Assembly: GCF_022539505.1 (NCBI RefSeq)
Contig: NC_061512.1
Span: 250,682,510 to 250,746,509 of the forward strand
DNA: 64,000 nt
Reading direction: 5' to 3'
Origin: Lolium rigidum
Lineage: Eukaryota; Streptophyta; Magnoliopsida; Poales; Poaceae
In this document: one piece after another, positions 56,590-64,000 of the stretch
Position numbering within the stretch: the stretch's first letter is position 1
How the letters are laid out: each line of letters begins with the position of its first letter
Translations under genes and position numbers: made by a program
The notes under the pieces: generated by a model
The model's database searches: none
Seen by the model: the letters and a program-made list of their open reading frames with translations, nothing else
Told to the model about the DNA's origin: nothing

Positions 56590-59500
56590 ATGTCGTCGGT
56601 GGCGGTGGTGCAGGCCGGCGACATGCCGGACCCGTCCGTGCGGAACCTCCTGGACCAGGACACCCTCAAGTGGGTCTTCGTCGGCGGCAAGGGCGGCGTC
56701 GGCAAGACCACCTGCAGCTCCATCGTCTCCATCCTCCTCGCCTCCGTCCGCAGCTCCGTGCTCGTCATCTCCACCGACCCCGCCCACAACCTCAGCGACG
56801 CCTTCCAGCAGCGCTTCACAAAGTTCCCCACCCTCGTCAAGGGATTCTCCAACCTCTACGCCATGGTAATGCTATAGTATTTTTCTCCCCCCTCTTTTCT
56901 TTTCTTTTTCACTCCCCGCCGGCTCGCTCGAGTCGGCCCAATTCGTTGGTATTCGCGTCGATTGACACTCCATGCCCGTGGCTAGGTGATTCCATCGGCC
57001 TAATAGGTTCACCCAATTCGGGGTGACCATAGTGATGGTACTGCGGAGAGGAGAGGGAGTGTCACTACAATATCCTTACGTTATCACTAAAATTCTCTAG
57101 GTAGGAAACTAAGTACTAGAGATGCATCTCTACCAGAGGCCCTCGTGATGGCTGTTAAAAGTGGAAATTTCCAATTCTGGACTCGTTTCGGCTTTTGTTT
57201 CTACTTCTGATATGTGGCTTGTTGCCTAGTGATGGGACCTCTATGTTCACCAACCTTCCGAATGCAGATTCTACATTTGCTTGAATAAGTAATACAGTAG
57301 TGATTTCACCTTATATGTTCCTTCGAAAGGTCTTTGACTAGTGGGAATTAAACACGCTGTTTAGAAATTTCCTTTTTATACATTTTTATTAAGGATGGAC
57401 TTGTAGTAGACAGTAAGGTGCCTGACTTGTATAAAAAGCATATTATCTAGCATTTTCATTCATTTTTATTATGCCTGGGAAGGTAGAAAATAAGATGTCT
57501 GATTCATTGCAAAGAGGACTTTTGGTTAGTACAACTCTTGTTATTGCTTCAGTTGTCATAACCTTTACGATCCATGTTTTACATCCCCTCCGTCTAAGAA
57601 CATGTTACAAAGATTTTTTTGCAAGATATTCAGTTATTGACTGCGATACACCATATACAACAGGTTCTACTGAAGTCATAATTTTATTTTGCAGACTATT
57701 GCTACCTGGTATCTTGTTTTTTTTTCTTCAGTTTTATAGTTACCCTTGTTGTTTTATCATTTGGATTTTCCACTTTCATTAGTCTGACTCTTTCAGTAAG
57801 ATAAAGACTTCACTCCTCTTACCGGAAAAGGTCTTCTGGCTAATCCACTTCCACTGCTTATTTTTCAGGAAATTGATCCCAAAGTAGAAAATGATGATTT
57901 TGGCAATGAAGGAATGGAAGGATTTATTTCAGAATTGACAAATGCAATTCCAGGAGTCGATGAAGCTATGAGTTTTGCTGAAATGCTGAAGTAATTATAG
58001 CCTCCAGTTTGGTGTTCGCTTTCTTCTCTTTTGCATAAAAAAGACTTCTTATTCAGCACACTGCTCAAGTTCCAGCAACTCCCAGAGTCTTAACTTTTGT
58101 CCTCTTACTGCAGATTAGTTCAAACAATGGACTACTCTGTTGTAGTTTTTGATACTGCTCCTACAGGGCATACTTTAAGATTGCTGCAGTTCCCTGCAAC
58201 ACTGGAGAAGGGTCTAGAGAAAATGATGGACTTAAAAAATAGATTTGGTGGTCTGATAAATCAGGTATCCTTTAATAATCTTATAAAAAATCAACTTATT
58301 GGAAACTACGGTTGCCGCTTTTCTTCTGATTTGAATTAGCTTTCTGGGAACTAAGTAACATACTGTGTGTGTTCATACCATCATGGCAGTACATTGTAAA
58401 AAATACAACTTATTGGAATGGTTGTTGTCACATTGGCCACACATGTATGCACATGGTCGTGTTGCTTTTCTTCTGATGTTAATTAGCTTTCTGGGAACTA
58501 AGTAACATATTGTGTTTATTCATTTCGTCTTGACAGTACATTGTATAATAACTTCCAAAAAATAAATAGCAGTGGAAGTCTGTTCTGCTGCAAGATGTTG
58601 AGGAATTAATGACATCACAAATAAAATATGGTTACTTAATTGCTTGATATGTTGAGTCGTAGAAATTAAAACAATAATCGTGATGACTTTATAGTAGCAT
58701 TGTTCCACTGTATTGAAGTTAAATGGTAATCTGCCCTTGATATGTAGTTTAACATGTCGTACAAACTTGTAATTGCACTAACTGAGATAAAAACAACAAT
58801 ATGTGACCATGACAGGCCACTCGACTTTTTGGTCTTGGTGATGAATTGAACGAGGATGCAATGCTTGGGAGGATCGAAGGCATGAAGGATGTGATTGAGC
58901 AAGTGAACAGGCAATTTAAAGACCCGTAAGACTACCAACTTTATGAAAGCCAAATAAATTTATGTACTGACATGATAGAATGTTTATTACTTTACTTTAG
59001 TCTCTGTTCTGTGTTGCCCCGTCAAGTGACAGTTGTAGAAGATTAAACTAAGCCAAACTGCACTGGAAGAACTATGCTTACGCAGTCATGCATTACATGC
59101 AAAAAGTTGAGAATACAATTGATAATGGGCATGTACCACACAAAAATCAATTAATACTCAGCTATAGCCCATGTGAATTATGGTCTAGGCTTGTATTCAC
59201 AGTTATTTATTGTTGCTCCTGCGAAACTATCAAATTTAAATTTGTTGATAGGGAACAGAACCATTCCACGGTATGCTTAGAATAAAACGTTTTTATAGTT
59301 ACCGTTGTCTATAGAGCAACCGTGAGCTGTAACTGTAGCTTTTGGTGCCTTGCGAAACATTGTATATGGAATACATTATGCATGCATCTGTAGCTGTGTA
59401 AGCCTGTCAAATGTTCTTCAATTGTTTCAACTTAGGCATATAAGATCAGCATAGAATTTTCAATCATGCTGGTTTGTCTCTTAATTTTACCATTTATTTA

Positions 59501-60359
59501 TGTCTCATAATTGAGAGCACCTAACCTTAGTTATCCCCTTCTGACTTATTTTTTGTTTTCTTCTCAGGACTTGACAACCTTTGTTTGTGTCTGTATTCCT
59601 GAGTTTCTTTCACTGTATGAAACGGAGAGATTGGTGCAAGAGTTAGCGAAATTTGAGATCGATGCACACAACATTATAATCAATCAAGTTATTTTTGATG
59701 AGGAAGGTTAGTACGAAATTTGTGTTACCTGGCAAATCTACCGTGTTAAGATTTTCCTGGAAATTAAATATACCAGTTAGTTGATTGAATAGCATAAACC
59801 CATAGTGTGCAAGCAGAGAATCATGTTTCTGATGAACTTTGGCTCAATAGGGATTCTGTAGTGTTAAAGAAAAGAATCCTTATATGTACTGGACAAAACA
59901 AGAACTCTGCACTATAATTATTCATTTCGAACGTATTTCATTGCATCTGTGCATTTCTATAGACTAATGTGTCATCGCTTTGCAGCTGTTGAGTCGAAAC
60001 TGCTAAAAGCACGGGTAAAGATGCAACAAAAGTATGTTGATCAGTTTCATATGCTGTACGACGACTTCAATATCACCAAATTGCCATTGCTCCCAGAGGA
60101 GGCAAGAAATCCACTTAGCATTTTGAAACTTCTACTTTGTTAGTACTTGAAAGATAATTGGCTCCTTTTTCTTTTCTCCAGGTATGTGGTGTTCAAGCTC
60201 TACAAAAACTTCTCCAAGCACTTCCTTGCACCATACACACCCACCCTGAAAAGGGGCAGCGTGGAGGAGCTAGAAGAGAGAGTGTCTACACTGAAATCAT
60301 CACTTCAAATAGCTGAGGCTGAACTAGATAGAGTTAGGAAAGGAAAACAGGTAGCATGA
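56590..60359 (+). CDS. GET3: GET3/ASNA1 ATPase (tail-anchored protein targeting), seven exons, two one-base disruptions
   Basis: Cytosolic ArsA/GET3-type ATPase, which takes tail-anchored membrane proteins to the ER. Exons: 56590-56865, 57869-57990, 58114-58264, 58816-58925/6, 59568-59706, 59986-60101, 60182-60359. Deviant P-loop GGKGGVGKT is at residues 32-40, switch [13 protein letters not shown] at 61-72, switch [10 protein letters not shown] at 146-153, and [13 protein letters not shown] in exon 5. Intron 6 uses a GC donor (GAG|GCAAGA). Restored length would be about 363 residues, normal for the family. The start at 56590 fits ACCATGTCGTCG and family N termini, although the frame is open further up. 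Two faults: exon 4 ends GACCCGTAAG, one base short for phase, so splicing at GT gives an early stop; exon 7 has one A too many (CTACAAAAACTTC), diverting the C-terminal coiled segment [10 protein letters not shown]...RVRKGKQVA. Either a recent pseudogene or base errors. Confidence 0.88.
60102..60181 (+). other. GC-AG intron of GET3
   Basis: Exon 6 ends CCAGAGGAG and is followed by GCAAGA. The acceptor is TTCTCCAG at 60174-60181. An in-phase GT donor is absent, and the GC donor keeps the conserved LPEEVCGVQAL join, so this is a minor-class GC-AG splice pair. Confidence 0.75.
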
Positions 60360-60886
60360 GCCTTATATTCACCTGTGAAAAATTGACGGCACTCTGGAGA
60401 CACGCCAGTTATAGAGAACCACCCAGTCTTCATGTTCCTGCATTTTCTGGTTAATTTCTTCCATTTCCTGTTTCCTCAATTGAAATTCTTAGATTTTTTA
60501 CTGTAGAAATTGGAAGAGAAGCGTACTGTTAGCACCAGATATAGTTGTTTTTCTCTTCCTTCCTTTCTGTAATGGAGTCTTATTTGAGGATCTTTGTCAC
60601 TGGAGGTTCTCCTGAGTCGTGACTTCCTCGTGTAAGGAATTGTTCTAGGCTGTGACAGGAATTGATTACCTAGAAACATGTTTGCACTGTTGTATCTGGT
60701 TAAGCGCAAGTTTGAGAAGTCAATAAACGATTGCTGAGAGCAACAAGTTGACCATAGCGCATATGTAAAAGCAAACAATACACTCTAGTGGAAATACAAT
60801 GTTTCGTCACCAGTTACAGTCTCGCATGGGCATATGCATAGTGCTGGGGTTGGATTGATCAGGCAGCCTCTGATCCATTCAGCGGA
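60360..60886. other. 3' flanks of the GET3 and DUF594 genes
   Basis: Contains the 3' untranslated region of GET3. On the minus strand, 60856-60886 holds the detached last codons and stop of the DUF594 gene. No other feature is seen. Confidence 0.6.
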
Positions 60887-61207
60887 CGCTTCAGCGGACT
60901 GAGATCAGGTGACATGCCTTAGGCATGTCACGCATCATGGTGACATGCACCGTAGGCCGTAGGATTGAAAATGAACACACACGATCAAACACTGTAGCGC
61001 GCGACTGTAGATGGTCCTGTAGCGCATGACTGTAGCAATGTCCTGTGCCAATATCCTGTAGCAAATGCACTGTAGATGGTGGTTCCTGTAGCAGTGATAT
61101 CCTACCATCTAATCTAGATCCGACGGTGAAAAAAGAGGTGCATGTCACCACACTGTTCACACGTGACATGGCTAAGGCATGTCACCTGATCTCAATCCCG
61201 CTTCAGC
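60887..61207. mobile_element. Mutator-type MITE with 9 bp target duplication, in the DUF594 gene end
   Basis: CGCTTCAGC occurs at 60887-60895 and again at 61199-61207, bracketing a 303 bp element (60896-61198). Its ends are inverted: GGACTGAGATCAGGTGACAT on the left against GGATTGAGATCAGGTGACAT in the reverse complement on the right, extending over 30 bases. Long terminal repeats plus a 9 bp duplication are diagnostic of the Mutator superfamily. The interior repeats CTGTAGC phrases and has no ORF. Confidence 0.9.
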
Positions 61208-63390
61208 ATGCCGGCGTGCGTGAGTAGAGCCCACAGGTGCGTGATGAATTCCCCTCCCCTCGCCAGGGCCTCTAGGTGCGCTCGTGCCTGGCCGTCGTCA
61301 CACGGTGTGACGTAGAGCATCATCTCTGCCCAGAAATCTGAGAGCACTTTCCACCGGCTCGCCATGTCTTGGATCTGCATCAGCTGCCTGGCAAGCCGAG
61401 CGCCCTGAGCGACAGGGTGATCGTCATTGATGCTGTTGTCGCTGGTGCTTAGAAGTATCTTGCACTTATCCTTCATCTTCTTGGTGCCTTTGAGTGGTGC
61501 GAAATTACGTGCATCTTTGATGGATTGATCGAGAATGGATTCCGAGTCATAGCTGTGACCCGGCAGGAGGTCCGGCGAGAAAGCGAGGAGGTATGCACAA
61601 TACTGTGACAAGCTGGAGGCTACCGCACTGCTATCTTGGACGGAGGGCGCAGCTGTGCCGACCGCACTGCTACCGTTGGTCGGCTCGGCATCAAGCTGGT
61701 TCTTGCAAATGGTTGTAGCGACATGCCACACCAGTATGGAATGGATGAGCATCTTGTCACTAGCCGCACATGCCCATGATAGCTCCCCATTGTTTTGCAG
61801 CGCCTTTTCCCCGTTCGTCAGTTTACCTTGGCTTCTGATGAGGGAATCAATGACTACTTTCTTCACTTGCGTGGACAACTTGACAAGATCCCCTCTTTTG
61901 CGCCCCTTCTTGGCCTTGTCAACTAGGCAGAGTGTCAGATAGTGAATACACTTACTAATGCGACGTGTGGCATTGTAATTTTGGAGGAGCGAGTACTGCC
62001 CAAGCTTGCCCTCCCATGGCCCCAGTGTCTTCAACCTCAGAAGAAGGCTGATGATTGTATGACGGATGTGGCCCATCGGTTGTTGGTTATACTTGGTGAC
62101 ATAGCTTCGGATCAACTCCACCTTGAACCAGCCCGAGGCCATGTGCAGGTACAACTGGAATACCTCCAAGAATGTCACCACAGCCATCAAGGCGACAGTG
62201 GTGCGGAGAGGGGCGTTCTCACCCTTTGTAGGATCCTTGTGTTCCTTGAAGAGCTGGTAGGTGAGCCAGGAGCAGAGAATGACCATGGTGACAGGGAGGC
62301 AAACCGCCAAGTAGCGGACCTTGCGGTAGAGGTAAGGGTACCTTGTGTAGTACAAGTCATACACAAAACCAAGCTCTACCTCGATGACCCTGAAAGCCCG
62401 CTCATATGGCTTTTCCCCGGCAAGCAGCCCTTGGAACACAAATTCACGTGTCTTCGTAAGCCCTGCTTCGCGGAGCTCGCAGCCGACGAACCTTCGGTTG
62501 ATCATCTTGCACAGTGCCATGGAGAGGCACAAGTCCCTAAGCCGCAGGCCCCTCTCAGATGGGGCATGCACGGATGGGGCATGCAGCAAGCTCCCTTTGC
62601 AACGCCAGATCTTGTCCACGGTCAAGAAGTCTGGGTCTTCAATTACAACAAAACTCCCGTTCGACGACCTTGATGCATCCCCCAGGAAAGGGAAAAAAAA
62701 GCGACCTTGATGCCTGCTGATCCGCTTGCTCTTGACATAATTTCTTGGTCTATGCTCACCTGCGACGATATACCGGTAGCCTTCCATTTCTCCAGGTTTG
62801 ACGGTCTCATTACCAGCCAGTTGGTCCTCGCGCTTCATGTACTCCACGATTGGCTTCACGGTCTTGGAGAGCAGGTTGGACTTGCTCGCCATCCTCATGG
62901 ACTTGATCCGCAAGCATGACTGGAGGACATTGACGAGCAAGATGGCCCAAAGTGTCTTCTGTATTCTGGCACCGGCCGCCCGGCCGTATGCTAGAACAAT
63001 GTAAATCACCAATCCTCCCTTGAAGAGGTGCTTAACCTGGAAGCTCTTCCAGTTGTCGACGTCGTGGAGGTCGTACGCCATGAGGTTGTCAGTGCCGCCG
63101 AGGAGCATGAGGAGGCACACTGCCCACACGGGGAACTCGACGAAGTAGTTGTCGGGGTCTTGTATACGCCCGAGTGTGTAGCTCACCAGTGTGTATGAGA
63201 GAGTGTAGGATAACAACACGACGGCGTGCAGGAGCTTGTGGCTCGACCTCCGGCGGAGGGAGCCCAACACATTTAGGAGGAATAGGGCGAGAACGCCGGC
63301 GACTACAAGAGATGTTATGGGCAGTAGCTTATCAGCATATTCTATTGGAGGTAAAGGGGCTCGAGGGCGAACCAAGTCGGTGGCATCCAT
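61192..63390 (-). CDS. DUF4220-DUF594 multi-pass membrane protein (732 aa)
   Basis: Single-exon, uninterrupted gene. About five hydrophobic segments lie in the first 160 residues (near 24-43, 53-74, 87-101, 125-138 and 147-158) and two more at about 360-382 and 397-417, matching the DUF4220 membrane region. The C-terminal 50 residues end HLEALARGGEFITHLWALLTH-like, the DUF594 signature. The family is large in grasses and its molecular function is not established. The start at 63390 (ATGGATGCCACC on the minus strand) is the first Met and gives a short polar lead before the first membrane segment. The last codons AAG CGG GAT TGA are partly MITE sequence: across the empty site the protein would read on through CGT CCG CTG to a natural stop eight codons later. 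So the present end is a transposon-made replacement of about eight residues by one, probably harmless to DUF594. Confidence 0.92.
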   Translation of the reverse strand: MDATDLVRPRAPLPPIEYADKLLPITSLVVAGVLALFLLNVLGSLRRRSSHKLLHAVVLLSYTLSYTLVSYTLGRIQDPDNYFVEFPVWAVCLLMLLGGTDNLMAYDLHDVDNWKSFQVKHLFKGGLVIYIVLAYGRAAGARIQKTLWAILLVNVLQSCLRIKSMRMASKSNLLSKTVKPIVEYMKREDQLAGNETVKPGEMEGYRYIVAGEHRPRNYVKSKRISRHQGRFFFPFLGDASRSSNGSFVVIEDPDFLTVDKIWRCKGSLLHAPSVHAPSERGLRLRDLCLSMALCKMINRRFVGCELREAGLTKTREFVFQGLLAGEKPYERAFRVIEVELGFVYDLYYTRYPYLYRKVRYLAVCLPVTMVILCSWLTYQLFKEHKDPTKGENAPLRTTVALMAVVTFLEVFQLYLHMASGWFKVELIRSYVTKYNQQPMGHIRHTIISLLLRLKTLGPWEGKLGQYSLLQNYNATRRISKCIHYLTLCLVDKAKKGRKRGDLVKLSTQVKKVVIDSLIRSQGKLTNGEKALQNNGELSWACAASDKMLIHSILVWHVATTICKNQLDAEPTNGSSAVGTAAPSVQDSSAVASSLSQYCAYLLAFSPDLLPGHSYDSESILDQSIKDARNFAPLKGTKKMKDKCKILLSTSDNSINDDHPVAQGARLARQLMQIQDMASRWKVLSDFWAEMMLYVTPCDDGQARAHLEALARGGEFITHLWALLTHAGMLKRD

Positions 63391-63927
63391 GGTTTCTTCA
63401 CACTAGCCCTATGATCCTTCTTTTTCTTTTGAGGGGAACTGGCTCTCTACCGTCCTAGCAGGCTCTATGTCTTCCTATCCTACTTATCCGGGTAAGTGTT
63501 GCCTTCTAGGTTTTTCTCCATGCTGGGTTCTTATAGCCTGCGAAGACGAAGCTGTTTTTTTTTCACTCAAGTAAAGGAGCGAAGCTTTTTTTTTTTTTTG
63601 AAACCAAGTAAAAGAGCGAAGCTGATGTGCTGCGTGCTGCACTAGTTCGAATCTCTGGATGATTTGTTTATACTATCGGTCCAAGAGTAAACGGGCTCTA
63701 TGCCAACTGGCCGAGTGGCCCAGTGGCATCGGTAAAATACAGAGCTCAAGTGGCTGTACGGCTGCAGTAGTAATTTACCTTAGAAGTAAAAAATAACGCT
63801 ACTGGCTTTTGAACGGTTTATCTACTCCATTTCTGGACGTCCCCGCTTGTAGTACGTGGATCGAGGCCCAACGAGTACATATAGATGCCTTCCTGACCAA
63901 TAAATGACCCTCTGAAAGCTCTCAACA
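63391..63927. promoter_or_regulatory. Upstream region of the DUF594 gene
   Basis: On the minus strand this is the 5' leader and promoter. It contains two copies of a roughly 40 bp segment with a T-run (GAAGCTGTTTTTTTTT near 63549 and GAAGCTTTTTTTT near 63583), each with AGTAAA(A/G)GAGCGAAGCT nearby. No clear TATA box could be fixed and no gene is seen. Confidence 0.4.
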
Positions 63928-64000
63928 TATTCCCTCCGTCCCAAAGAGGGTGACGCATAGATCGAGTAAAATAGCCAAATCTTAAACATACGAAGATTTA
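63928..64000. mobile_element. Stowaway MITE, cut by window end
   Basis: TATTCCCTCCGTCCCAAAGA is the left terminus of a Stowaway element with its TA target. The other end lies beyond the window. Confidence 0.55.

Noticed and set aside
61942..62673. 243-codon plus-strand frame
   Set aside because: It lies antisense to the DUF594 gene and mirrors its codon pattern.
63640..63735. tRNA gene suggested by GTTCGAATCTC and TGGCCGAGTGGCC
   Set aside because: The B-box-like motif precedes the A-box-like motif on this strand and no cloverleaf can be drawn.

Overview
The window looks like a repeat-rich piece of a grass nuclear genome, most likely Pooideae/Triticeae (wheat, barley, rye or oat group). I infer this from Stowaway MITE ends (CTCCCTCCGTCCC type), nested LTR retrotransposons, LINEs and a CACTA element, tandem SINA-like genes, and a DUF4220/DUF594 gene of the kind expanded in grasses. 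No prokaryotic, organellar or rRNA features were found.

Layout. 1-9764 is a non-autonomous LTR retrotransposon of Gypsy type. The 5' LTR is cut by the window start, there is a tRNA-iMet primer site, the internal domain is about 2 kb with no gag-pol, and the 3' LTR is about 6.4 kb. It is inserted inside a unit of a compound tandem array that fills 9765-31149. That array has seven units of about 2.93 kb plus a partial unit. Each unit is built from about 330 bp AT-rich subrepeats (S), a 233 bp block (B) and a GC-rich block of about 430 bp (C). 31150-36000 is damaged gene space: two tandem SINA-like ubiquitin-ligase genes, one without its RING part and one frameshifted, then a broken 3'-5' exonuclease gene, with MITEs between them.

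36140-46320 is accessory DNA: two related GC-rich modules, a Copia-like LTR, two SINE copies, a Stowaway MITE, a Helitron 3' end, a 142-145 bp minisatellite interrupted by an insert with a gene-like ORF, and a 200 bp duplication. 46321-56160 is a nest: a CACTA end with a 105 bp GGGCCGGCCC array sits in the gag of a minus-strand Gypsy element. That Gypsy element sits in ORF2 of a LINE, and the LINE sits in ORF2 of a second, older LINE.

56590-60359 is a seven-exon GET3/ASNA1 gene (tail-anchored protein targeting ATPase) with two one-base disruptions. 61192-63390 (minus) is the one long intact gene, a 732-codon DUF4220-DUF594 membrane protein. Its last codons are supplied by a Mutator-type MITE with a clear 9 bp target duplication.

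The genes show no common pathway. The unifying theme is structural: an active tandem array, layered transposon insertions, and gene decay. Calls are by eye from sequence and protein motifs; no searches were run.
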